From Heliocidaris tuberculata (lineage: Eukaryota; Echinodermata; Echinoidea; Camarodonta; Echinometridae): DNA of 64,000 bases. The stretch is taken from positions 5,964,858-6,028,857 of the forward strand of contig CM046839.1 in assembly GCA_025618425.1 (NCBI GenBank). Reading direction: 5' to 3'. Positions within the stretch are counted from its first letter, which is position 1; each line of letters opens with the position of its first letter. Shown here piece by piece: positions 1 through 12,444 of this stretch. Below the pieces are notes generated by a model, which ran no database searches, was not told the DNA's origin, and saw nothing but the letters and a program-made list of their open reading frames with translations. Position numbers and translations under genes: made by a program.

Positions 1-216
1 TGTAAAACCAGATATTTTTGAGTGCATGAAACTTTCGCAAATTTCTCGAGCGGTCGAGATTTGCGAAAGTTTCATGCCTCGAAATAATCAAATCACAAAC
101 TTTTGAAACAACATAAAATTATAGCAATTAGTGAAAGTTTCTTGCTGCAAAATTGCATGTCATTGACAATTCACGAAAGTTTTATGTCGCGAAAGTTTCT
201 GGTTTTTCAGTATACT
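1..216. repeat. Inverted-repeat element rich in GAAAGTTT, perhaps cut by the window edge
   Basis: A perfect 19-bp hairpin pairs 24-42 with 59-77 (ATTTGCGAAAGTTTCATGC on the right), with a CTCGAG..TCGAG loop. Further GAAAGTTT strings occur near 136, 174 and 198. The left edge (AAACCAGA near 5-12) is mirrored by TCTGGTTTTT near 206-215, suggesting terminal inverted repeats of about 210 bp. Family not recognised. Confidence 0.55.
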
Positions 217-2170
217 GTGAGGTTTTGGAATCATCAAAATGATAAGAAATTGACCCAAACTTGTTGAAAAGCACATGCAATGGACACAGAAATGGATATA
301 TGGGACTGTACACACATGTGGCATGAATGTTCAGCCCGAACATTTCAGATATTTGTCGTCAATCATATTTCTAATATGAGGTCATTTGAAGAGCAATCCT
401 TTTTAGGGGAATTTCTACTATGATGTTCTTCCAAACTGACATAAAATGAATGAGAAAACTCAAAAATTATTTTTTACCTTTCCCAGAACTCAACCTTCCC
501 TTTATTGACACAGTTTATATTTGGATGGGCAGACAATTACACGTATACATATATAGAATTTACACTGTTTACCAATCTGCTAGGTCTCTATGGTTATGTG
601 AATTGATTAAATTGAATTGAATAGAACACATGCTGTCAAGTTCTTTTGAAGAAATCAAATTTGATATAGTTCTGCTGTATTTTAAAACACAAAACATAAA
701 GAAAGTAAATGAAGAAATAACTCGGACAATAAAGAAACATGTATGTAAATTGTAAGAGAGAGAGTGCATTTTGTAAACTTAGCCACTTACATGTACACAT
801 AGCCTGTTACTGTGCTGCAGTGATGTATTTGGGATGGCTATTTCACTCTTCTACTGTGCACGTGTAACCTTTAGGTGTTTGCTTTTATGTTCCAAAGGCA
901 TGCACTTCCTGGAAGGGTAGAGAGGATTTCTTAGATTGAGTGTTTTCATAAATTATGTCACCATGGCCTACCTGAGCGGCATAATTCCGAAAGGGGTGGT
1001 TTGTGTATTGCTACGTGGGGATTATTTGAAGTTCAGCCAGAACTTGATCAATCTGTTATGTTGTTCTTAATCCTTTGACATTTAGGAACAACACGCAGGT
1101 AAGAGCTTGACACATGTACATGTAGGATCGGAAGCTTAAAGGGATAGCTCAGTTTTGAGAAGACAAGAAATCAGTCCTGCTAGAGTTAATGTACATGTAG
1201 CTCTTATGCCAGTGTTTAACAACTTTTCTCTTGTAAACTACATATATGCATAATAAGATTTTTGGTTTTGGTTGTACATGTATATCTGAACTTGAAATTG
1301 TGATTTACGTATACATGTAGTTCTGAAAGCTCCAAAAGAACTCTGGAAATTAATTTTTTTCTCTCTCTCTTTCTCTCTCTCTCACTTTCTCTCAAATTAA
1401 AAAAAAATGGATGTAAAGACTGTTCCATAAGAAAAGTTCACCTTTTCTACATATATGTTTAATCTCCCTCCAAAGTTCACTTGTACAAAAGTATTTTTTT
1501 TTTCAGTAGCCCTATTCCACTACTGCTGCCTGTCATTGTAGCTTTCACTTCTGATTCTGGACATTTCCTTTTAACTGGGTTTTTCCCCCAATCATGTGAC
1601 ATTTCAGGGGTGTTCCCTACTCTTACAGGGTTGGTACCTCTTTGCTAGTGTTTGGGATCAAGAATCTTAATGATGACAGGCTCACTCATCCTCATCTGCT
1701 CATTCCTCTTGTCAATTCTTTGTTGTGGTATCTGTCAGAAGGGCACGAACAGATACATGGTTATTCTACATTTCTAGAAATACACGTTTTTAAATGTTGA
1801 CCGTTCTTTAACAATATCTACAATGTATACATACACAACACACTTCTGGCCAAACATTGTTAACAGTGATACATGAATGATGAATGTTGTATCTCTGTAT
1901 ATTTTTTCTTTGTCCTTTCGTTACATAGCTAAAAGAATGAAAATTTCACCAACGGAAGTTCCATTAGATGGGTATAAATTTAAACAAAAGTTTCTAGGAT
2001 TGTCTCCTAAAATGTATCAAAACTAAGGACTTGAACATATATCCATTTTGTAAAAGAGATTTCCTGTGACTATAGACACCTTTATTGTTATTAATTAAAA
2101 ATAATTTTAATGTGCATGTTGATATTTGTATGAATGACAGTATTTTTCTTCTTCCCTCTGATGTTTACAG
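217..2170. other. Non-coding upstream sequence, probably end of intron 1
   Basis: No open frame resembling the PTPN9 N-terminus is visible. The span has T-rich intron-like composition, a CT microsatellite at about 1360-1393, an old dispersed repeat at about 1735-1885 (see its entry), and a good branch/pyrimidine region before the acceptor at 2169-2170. Confidence 0.6.
1735..1885. repeat. Old dispersed repeat, copy 1
   Basis: It shares CAGAAGGGCAC, ACATTTCTAGAAATACA, and the right-hand AACAGTGATA with 31640-32115 in the same order. Spacing and intervening bases have diverged. Family unknown. Confidence 0.45.
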
Positions 2171-2314
2171 GTTACCCGTCAATTCTTGGAACATTTAAAT
2201 AGAGTAAGAGCGCAATACAATGTACCACCTGTCTCATGGGGTACGGCTGTGCGATTCCTCATGGCAAGGAAGTTCGATGTCAAGAGAGCGCTAGAACTCT
2301 TCAGAAATCATGGG
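2171..2314 (+). CDS. PTPN9: PTPN9 exon 1 in window: CRAL-TRIO N-terminal helices
   Basis: The exon has 48 codons in phase 0 at both ends, with acceptor ..ACAG and donor GTAAGG. Residues 1-48 read VTRQFLEHL..., then [22 protein letters not shown], the classic CRAL-TRIO-N helix in which a short Leu/Arg-rich segment precedes the lipid-binding fold. It aligns closely with human PTPN9 from about residue 22 ([15 protein letters not shown]). The upstream coding exon holding the start codon was not found in 1-2170, so this is probably the second coding exon. Confidence 0.95.
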
Positions 2315-2434
2315 GTAAGGATATGTGTTTCTTGATTAAGCTGGGTGAAGCATGTTAACAATGTCTTGAAGCAAATTTTCGTCATTATTGTGCAGTTATT
2401 CAACGTAATGTCAGCATGGTTGTTTGTTTTATCT

Positions 2435-2471
<37 letters not shown>

Positions 2472-5400
2472 TTATATATATATATATATATATAATTGTG
2501 AAAAATGAAAATGAGAGAATAATGGTTGCGTAGCTTAAATCAAAGTTCCCCAGAGCTGTCCTCCCTTTTAAATTTTTTGCAAAGGTTGAAAAAAATGTCT
2601 CCGCCGGGAATCAAACCCGGGTTTATAATGATTATTATTCTAATGTATACATGTATCTCAAAGCATTCCCTTGGATCCAGCTGAGGCATGCGGCTTATCT
2701 TTGTTCAAAATTCACCTGCCCCCGACAAAGGAATTAATAAGGTTGAAGGTTTGTCAATCTGTCGGTCAATTGAATCTGGTGTCGCCGAAATCACTGGCCC
2801 GTCTCCGTGGTCTAGTGGTTAAGGCATTGGCGTTTTAAGCCAACGACCCGGGTTCGATTCCTGGTGGAGACATTTTTTCAACCTTTGCAAAAATTCAAAA
2901 AGGGAGGACAGCTCTGGGGAACTTTGATTTAAGCTACGCAACCATTATTCTCTCATTTTCATTTCTCACAATTATAATTATTTCCATGAGAGTTGCCACA
3001 GCTGTTGTATATATGTTATTTCCTTACAATGTGTAAAATTTTCTTGACATTACTATCTTTACATAATCACCATCCTGTTCATCATCTTCAAATGATTACC
3101 ATTGAGATAACCATTGTCACCGCCACCATATACATATATGCACCGTGTTATGTCCATCTGAAGAATATCAGCATCATACACACTATCGTCTTCTCATCAT
3201 CACAATCTTCAGCATGATGTACTGTATTACTATCTTCACTCATGATAAATGTTCTTGTTATCATCATTATCACCCTCACCTTCATTTGAACCATCAACAT
3301 TGCCTGGGGAAACCCTGGGGAAATATCCATTTTAATGAAAAGAGAGGATAGAGAGAAGCAATTTTTAAAAAGTTCCATCAAAATGGGTTACGAATTCAGA
3401 AAGTTATGAAAGTTTGAAAAGTCTCAATTTACTTTCTATGGCGATCCTCAAATTGGCAATGTTGCTTCAAAGTGACAGGTTTAGTAGTACCACTCTCCAT
3501 ATGTTTTGTACACAAAATTTCATATTTTCCCCATTATCTCTCAAGTAGCAGCTTGTCTCCTTGCTCAAGATATGTCATGGGAAAATGTATTTGACACAAC
3601 ATATGTTGAGTTCATAAAAAGACAAGCAGCATCTTTAGAGATAATGGAGAAAATATGAAATTTTGTGTACAAACATATGGAGAGTTGTACTACTAAACCT
3701 GTCACTTTGAAGCAACATTGCCAATTTGAGGATCGCCATAGAAAGTAAATAGAGACTTTTCAAACTTTCATAACTTTTTCATCTCGTAATTGATTTTGAT
3801 GGAACTTTTTAAAAAATTGTTTCTCTCTATCCTCTCTTTTCATTAAAATGGATATTTCTCCAGGGTTTCATTCTTCACCAACATGTTTTATTTTATCATG
3901 TACAGGTACATGTGTATACTTATTAGGTAACCTCACACAGCGAAGGACTTTAATCAACATTGGTGTTAGAAAAAATCCCTCATTACTTTTCTTCTTTAAA
4001 AAAAAAACACTTTTTACATATAACCTGGGAGACTCAGCAATGTAGAAAATCATTTTTACCCTGTCAGATTTTTAGACGATTAAAGTTTAGGTTCTCTCTT
4101 TACATGTATATTTTCTGCTTCTGTAGCCACACTAATCTTCAGTAGTAGGAAACTCATTAAATACATTTCACAACAATAGATTGTAGACTTTATGACATGG
4201 TACCTAGTAATGCTATTTAATTATTGATTGACATGAAATTCTCATTAATGATTAAGTCCATATTACAGTTGTTAGTTCCAAATATAGTGCTTTGTGGTGT
4301 TTGTGTAGAAAACTGTGGGCAGCATCATTTTTCCAACATATTTCTGTGAGCATTGTTTTCTCTGAAACTTTTGTGGTATCTATCCACCATTTTCTTCTTT
4401 CTGTGAATCATCGATACAGAGTTTGTCCATAACAATGGTTTTTTAAATATCACGCTTTCCCAGAATTGCTGCAAACCAAGGGGTAAACTTTTGACACTTT
4501 TTCGGTTTTAATCTCATATACCTATGATGGAATCTGTTCATTCAATCAAACAAACCAAACATTTCCCCCCTCAATAATTTGTTTTTCTTCCATTTCTGGT
4601 GATGGATGAAGGAGCATAATGAATGTGCCATATTCCGTAATAGCCTCAGTGGGTGTATGTACACTGTAGGTGTTGTTGAACTATCGGTTATTTGCTCTCA
4701 TTTCTGCCACAACAATTGATTTCAGACCTCTATCAATTTAAGGCCCTCCCCTACTTTCTTTCGGTTAAAGAGAATGCACATGCCCAAACAAAAGTCTCAT
4801 TCAAACAAAGAATGCATGAAAAATATAGATATTAGATGCTATTGAACCATATTCAGACTTTTTTTTTGTTGGTAAGATAGACAAATCATATTTCCCCTTG
4901 AAAGGGACTTATAAATTGTTGTTTGAATTCTGATACTTGCATGTGGGAAAACTGATATTTATAATTATTTTCATGGACATGTGACCTTTTGAGATATGGA
5001 CGGAGGAGCAAATGTCGTGTCTCCGTTCAACCCTGGACCAAACACTATACTATAGATACCTAATTAATGCTAACCCTAAACCGAATATAAAACCCAGTTA
5101 TAACTCTAACCCTTCAGTTTTGATAAAATGAAGTTCAGAGCAATTGTCAGCGGAGCATACATCGGAGTACTATGTATATGAGATCCTCTAGTGGAAAAGT
5201 TTATTTGAAGCAGGTGGCATTGGTGTGAAGGAACAAGTGTTATTATGCTTGGGTCAAGATTGTGTCATTCTCTAGATGCTTGGTGTCATCCTTTCACAAT
5301 TCAATTAATTTATTTTATCTTATTGATACCCAACTGGATGCACTAAATGCATATGAGTCACTGGTTTAGTATCTTTGCATTGCGATATAAATCTATGTGA

Positions 5401-8400
5401 TAACCAAATGTATATGAGGAGATCTTATTTTATTTCCTACTAGTAAATTGTGCCTATTGTTGCTAAATCTTGATATTGCAATATTGCAATATTTACAAAA
5501 AAACATCAACAATCGACATAATTGAATAGTTGCCCCCCCCCAAAAAAAAAAAGAAAGAAAGAAAAAAACAAACAAAAAAAAGCAACAAACCAGAATACAA
5601 AAATAGTTCATTTCGGACCAAATTAGATATGAAATATGTTGAACCCCCTTAAAAGTCCTGCAGAAATATTAATCGTTGAGCTTAAAGAACATAAATATGT
5701 AATGTACATGTATATTTTTATGTTTATTCCTCTACAACTCACACAGAAAGCGTACATTGATTTTCCAAATCAAATGACTCTTTTTTTATTTCTTTGATGC
5801 AAAGTACATGTATTATTCCTCTCTATCTTCAGTACCCCTCTTAATCCTTCCCTCCTCTTAATCCTTCCCTCCTCTTAATCCTTTATATTATCATTTGACC
5901 ACCCTCATTTCCCTCTTTCTGTCACTCTTCCCAGTTCTTGCGTTGCCAATGTTGCATGAATGCATTGACAAGGCTGATGCTAAGGACTTCTTGGAATGCC
6001 ATGTTTTATGCAGTAGAGCAAGCACGTTTCACCTTGATGAAGTTATATTAGGGTTGCACTTGAATCGAGTATCAATGAACAATAGAGACAACTCAGCCAA
6101 CTTTGTATTCATGTGTGTATACATGTACAGATGTTTGTATGCAACTATGCAATAAACATTGGTGCAGGTAATTTAGAAATTAGACTAAACATACATACAG
6201 GTAATATTACACTTTATTTTGTATTGTTGAATGGGGCTGCATGCAGGCCTACATATATTGTGTAAACATAATTTGTATACTAATACACTCTACAGTGTAT
6301 ACATGTATGTACATGAATATATGTACATGTACATGTATGTAAATGTATGTAAATTTATACAGATTGGCAATATTGTCGTAGTGATACGATATGCTGTATA
6401 GTTAAAGCAAATAGTCAATGTAATAACTTAATCTTAAAAACCTATGCATACTTCATGGTTGAACATGCTTTTGATGACCCAAACTCAAAGCTTGCCAGAC
6501 ATAGCAACAGAGTGGAAAATGTAGATTAATGTCATGTGTATTTATTACATACATGTACTTAAACATGTCATGTTTATTCCAATTTTCAAAGAATGTTTGT
6601 ATAACCACTTCTCTAAACAAGTATGAACATTATCTTTTCTTCACAAATATCTTGACTGTTCTGTTGCTCTTGATCTGACTCACATGTCTACTCATGATAC
6701 ATACATGGCCCGTATTCACAAAGGAGGTTTAAACCACGGGTAGGGTTTAAACCTCCATAACCCTTTCAGGACAGGAATTATTTAAGGGCTAAATTGATCA
6801 CATTTCGTTATTCAAATTGGCAACAATATTTTTCTTTTAGCGCTACATGGTTCTAATAAGGTGTAATTTCTTTGAGGACAATTTATATGGTTAGAAAATT
6901 TGTTGAAAAGCTGAAAAAAAAATTGCCAATTTTGATGAAAAATAATGATTTCGAACCACTCAATGTGTTGCCAATTTAAGGAGTTCAAAGCTTATTCCCG
7001 TTTTTAAAATTCCTGGCATCAAACACAATATAGTCATGTAACAAAAATGGACACAGTGAGTGCAGAAATTCTTGCTCTTTCTACTCATGCATCTGGTATA
7101 ATTTTTAGAGCTCTTAATAGTTATTAAGCCAAACCACAAAATGTGGCCAATTGTCTCGAAAGGGTTAAGCGTACTAAAATAAGTGTAAATAAGCGCACAT
7201 TGCCCATGCGGGCGCTCAAAGAAAATATATGAGTGGATCGGATTCAGTGCGCACGTACGCTTAAAAACCCCAGGAGGGGGTTTAAACCATGGTTTAAACT
7301 AAACCTCCTTTGTGAATTCGGGCCTGTAAGTCTAAATTTAGAGATATATGTATCTAGACAAGGCCTATGTATACATGTTTGTATATGCTGTAGTTCTATA
7401 TTACAGGTAAATGGGGATCTAGTTAACTTAGTGTTTTCTTGATTGTGATACTGTATAAGCCATAAATTTTCGCGAATAGGACTAACCAGACTATTTCGCG
7501 AGTGGTTGAATTCACGGTCGGAAAATTCTCAAATCTACAAACAGCAGTGATGATGTACTTTTGCAAAGCGAAGTGGAGAATTTCTGATGAGGAGACAACA
7601 AATTCAACCGACTTCTTATGTTGGCAATATTTTGGCGTGTTGTTAAATTCGCGACCCACTCCAGGCCTGTGAAATCTCCGCTTTTTTTATTATTCTGCCC
7701 GATTTCAATTTCCGCTTTTTTCCTGTGTGCCATTTCCGCTATTGTATCGGTTGTTCATCGCGGGCGTTGCGCGTGGCGCATTCGGTCGAATGAAAGCAAG
7801 TCGGGACTTGCATTCAACTTTGTACATGAAGTCAATGCATCGGCAGGTACGGGGGTTTTGGATTTTCATTTGTTTTTTTGCCGACACCATCATACTCATA
7901 GCTTGCAATAAGCAAAAAAACTCGCCACAAAACCGCTGATTTCTTGATTTTTAACGCTTTTTCGGCAAATCCGTTTCTTAGCATTGGACTTAAGCCTCGC
8001 ATGCTTTGGAAATATGGCGCCGATTCCACATTTTTGACGGTGGAATTAGGCTTTTTAGACGGATTTTTGGAGTTGACTATGGGACTTTCTTGTGGTGAGT
8101 GACAATGTCTGTGTGTACAATGATGTGATTTGTGTGTGTTGTGGCAATAGAATTTGCTGGCTTTTGGTCATAAATGATAATGCTACTACCGGTAGGTAGA
8201 ATCATGGCGGCGGAAACTTTCAGCTTTTTTCCGCTCTTTTTGTGAAACCCCATTCACAGGCCTGCCACTCGCGATTCGCGAAATTCGCGAAAATAAAACC
8301 CCCGCGAAATATATGGCGTATGCAGTAATTCACAAGTCTAGATGTTGCATCTATAGCTGAATGATAATTAGTCACAAGTGATAACACAGGAATGGTTGGC

Positions 8401-11400
8401 TAAAGAGTTGAAAAAAAGAAAGATTTCCTGTTGACATCAAACATATTTGTCTGTGAAATAGCTAATGAGGCATACAGTACACTGGGGAAACTGTAAGATA
8501 GCACTGGAATGCTCATTAAATATCGCAATTTTTTTTGTCCTTGCGCTAGATGATTAATGAAAAAGAGGGCTAAAAATTTATGTGCATGTGTGGAGTACAT
8601 TGTGTGTGTACCTATGTTAGTCAGAATGGATCGATACATGTTATGCTGAAGAATACAGATGTAGGGCCTGCTTCTTAAATGTATGCCAACTTGAAAATAT
8701 ACATGGTCTTTCGAGCATTTTTGAAGTGCTGCTTTTTGAAGTCCAAGCCAGATCGCATTTCAGATTCTGAATATAGCAAAGCAAGTTATGACACTTCAGA
8801 GCACTTTCAGATTCATGCCTTTGCTATTATTCCCAAGTCTTGCTGTGATGGTAGGCAAGTGTGTACATTTAGCAGTTAAACTAAAGAATGCTGTCAGTCA
8901 CTAAGAAATCAAGATGGTATTTCTCTGTTATCCATTCATCCAGTTGTCATTGCAGAGTGGTAATTATTCTTGACATGAATGAAGTCTGTTTGATCAACTC
9001 AATCTCAGATACTTAGAATCTCCTGCCCTGTCGAATGATGTATTAATATGTCTCTGCAGGTGATGAGCGGAGGCTCTACAGATAAAAGAGCAAAAGAAAA
9101 CTCTCTCTCTCTCTCTCTGTTCAAATGGGTAAAACTATGCGATATCTTGTATGACGACTGTATGTTATGTGTCACGGTGACTGTGGCCTTATGCAACTTT
9201 TAAAAATTTAGGATTTAGCCCATAAAGTGCTGAGCCCCGTCCCATCACAAAGTATCTATTATGATTAACATAAAATTCTAATCAAAACCCTTGAATTAAT
9301 GACAGGTCATCATCTTCATGTAAAAGCTGTAGCAAGGAAGAGGTTATACCCCTATACAAATTTAAGCTTGTGGCTCGCTTGATAGGTGTGATTTTTAGAA
9401 AATAAGCTCGCAGCAAGGTTAAAAACAAGCTTTAAAAAATGATTTACCTGCAAGCTTGTGGTACATGTAAGCTGGCCAATTTTCCTGCAAGCTTGCTGCA
9501 AGCTCGTCGCAAGCTTGCAGGAAAAGTGGCAAGCTCACTGCAAGCTTGCCACAAGCTTGCTGGAAAAATGGCCAGCTTACCGGAAGCTTGCAGGAAAAGA
9601 GACAAATTAGCTAATAACAATGTCCAAAAACATTTTGTTTTGATCCACACTTTCTGAAACAAGTAATTTCACTATGGAAAGGGGAGGGGCAGAATTGAAC
9701 ACATCTGTTATATAGGCCAAAATCAGTTGAGAGTTTAAAATATAGTTTGGTCGAAGTCTAGTGTGCTACTGGAGGTTGTAAACACAACTTGGAAGGGACA
9801 ATGCTATTTGATTAACAGGAAGAACACCTAGTGACATCAGATATGATTAACTAGTTATCTCTTTAGGAATTTCCTCCCCATATCCTGATAAATTGCTAAA
9901 TAAGGTCAGAGTAGTCTGTAGAAAGAAGTTCAAAGAACGCAAAATATTAGCAAATATATTTCATGGAAATGGACTTTTGTGACCGGATCTGTGCGTAGTG
10001 TTTGAACTTTTGGATAAACTACTGCCAGGAATAATATCTCATTTTAGAGTCTCTGTTGTATACGTGAAGGCTACATGTACACATATTTCATGCATTTCTG
10101 TAATGGTTATCTGTGTGCTCAATTGTGTTCTTGATTGAGACTATAGTACATAGCTTCCTTCCCTCAGAACCAGATTTCGTGAGCAGACTTCTAAATAATC
10201 CTCGAAGCACATTGAGCTGTGTCTTGTATTATGAAATTGGAAGTTTTCTAAGAATTTAAATCTTCCTTTGGCTGTTTTTAACCTGTGAAGAGCAGCAATA
10301 TGGCATTTGTATTTAGGTTGTGAAGGAATCATTTGGCTCTTTCAACAATATTTGTTAAGTTCCCTTTCCTTCATCTGCTCATGTACATGTACAGTCCTCC
10401 CTTTGATAATCAGGACTTAATTATAATCATTAGTATTATCATCTCTTTTGATTTTCACCACATGTAGCTATGAAATTCTGATCATCTGTGTTATCAGCAT
10501 CAATAGCATCATTATTTATTCCTTTTTTTATTTATATTTATTGTGGTATAAAATAAACATTGTACATTGCCTTGCAGCTGAATTGAATACAATTTACATT
10601 AATAATGACACAAGCATAGTACTACACAAGCATACTGCGCAAAAGACAATAGTATCAAAAAGACATTAAAAATAGTACATTCATAACAAATCAATAGGTA
10701 CACCTTATTCAAAGAATATTGATGGTTGGATAAAGAAAGTGGGTAATGGATGTGAAAAAAAAAAAAAAGGTTTTATAATATGACTCACAGTGTAAGCAAA
10801 TTCATAGGAAGAATATACTGTTGAATAAATTGTGATCAGTGCTAAAAGAAATAATCTGGTTTGCATGCTTCAAAGTAGGCCTATTGTCCAATGAGTGGAA
10901 GGTACATGTATATGGAAAAAAATAAATATAGTTTTACTTTCCATTATTAATAAATAGAGATGATTGGTAATGCAATATTGAGATCAATAGAATCCATATA
11001 AAGAAAAACATGTACTGCTAGTATACAATTAATTTTCTTCATAAGCACATCTATAAGCTAGCAATTTACTTTACGTATATAATTATATAGCATTTAAGAA
11101 CGAGAGATCTGTTGAGCAATCAATTTATCATTACATTATTCCATCTTTGAATTGAGTAGCCTCACAATGAAGGGCAGTGCGCTCTTTCTGTAGCGCTCGC
11201 TTTTGCATTTGATTTCTGAATAGTCATTAGTGTTGCGCAAGTTACGGGAAGTGCGAGAAGCTCGCATAGGGGGGAGCCAGTGATGGAAGGGGGACGTTTC
11301 CTTTGTGAGGTTATTCGCAAATTTCATTGTCAACCTTTCCCTCCTCTCCTCCAGTGTGGGAAGGTCAAGGACAGTGAGGGCATCATCGTAACTTGTGTAC

Positions 11401-11538
11401 CTTTGGCCAAGCATGAGGCGACATGCTCGTTTTTTAATATTATAATAATTACAATCACTATAATCATTATAATCACAAAAGTCATCATTACTACTGTATC
11501 ATCTGTTATTAATGTTATTAGTTATTACCACCATACTC

Positions 11539-11572
<34 letters not shown>

Positions 11573-11721
11573 ATATCATTATCATCTTTATCATCATCAT
11601 CATACAATCCCTATAATCATAATCACAAGAGTCATCAATTCTACTGTATCATCTGTTATCAATGTTGGTCGGCATACTTGTCATCATCATAATCATCATC
11701 ATCATCACCATCATCATCATT

Positions 11722-11761
<40 letters not shown>

Positions 11762-12406
11762 ACATCATCATCAAAATCATCATTAACATTATCATTGTCA
11801 TCTCTGTTACCTCTTCATAAAAGTTCTAATCATTTTATTTGATGCTAATGTTTCAATCTAACAGTGTTCATGCATGCTCTCTTCTACAAAGACCTGAGCA
11901 CTGATATGTTCTCTTTCACATTTCATTTGTCCATTGTGAATAATCGATTAATTAAAGGTGATATATTACACAATGACAGGAAGGAAGCATTCAGTAGACT
12001 CAATCAGGTCACATCTTGTGGCAGTCAGCATCAAATTAATATGTAAAAATTCATACAGAAGTTTTTATTCCATCAGCCACTTTCCTCTGGAATGGAACCC
12101 TTAATGACTTAATGGTCGTAAGGCAGTCTTCACTATTACTTCCAGAACAAATTGTGATCTGATATTTCCAACCCCTTACCTGGCCTCAATCAATTACCGG
12201 TCAACTGTCTCCCGTGATCTTCTTCCAAAACACTGTTCGCACAATACAATGTAGCCTTTTAGCAGTCTGAAGGTATCTCCTTTGAGAAGCAAGTATACTG
12301 TCTTGAAGTACATTTTCCCATTTTGCACTTAACTCCAAGACCAAGGAGCAAAGTTTTCAGTTGAATCATTCAGTAGTAGGCAGGACTCAACAATAACTTT
12401 TTTTTT

Positions 12407-12444
<38 letters not shown>

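Larger units (their letters stand above)
2492..2975. repeat. Foldback (inverted duplication) carrying a tRNA gene
   Basis: Left arm 2492-2621 is the reverse complement of right arm 2847-2975 with few mismatches (about 130 bp each), separated by about 225 bp. Each arm consists of the 3' part of a tRNA, a run of 6-7 T in the tRNA sense, and about 100 bp of 3' flank. The right arm belongs to a complete tRNA-like sequence; the left arm keeps only the T-arm and acceptor 3' strand before homology stops. Confidence 0.85.

Noticed and set aside
1..2170. Search for the PTPN9 initiator exon
   Set aside because: No Met-starting stretch with a TPEEEQ-like end before a GT donor in the right phase was found, so the start is taken to be outside the window.
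5895..6155. 86-codon frame with a hydrophobic N-terminus resembling a signal peptide
   Set aside because: The hydrophobic start arises from CT-rich DNA; no conserved cysteine pattern or family match is evident, and it lies within an intron.
9439..9662. Overlapping 72-codon frames on both strands with periodic KLAGK/QAC words
   Set aside because: Both frames are generated by the AAGCTTGC palindrome cluster.
11280..11786. 168-codon His/Ile-rich + strand frame
   Set aside because: It is translation of the CAT/ATC microsatellite and of the antisense of the LINE tail.
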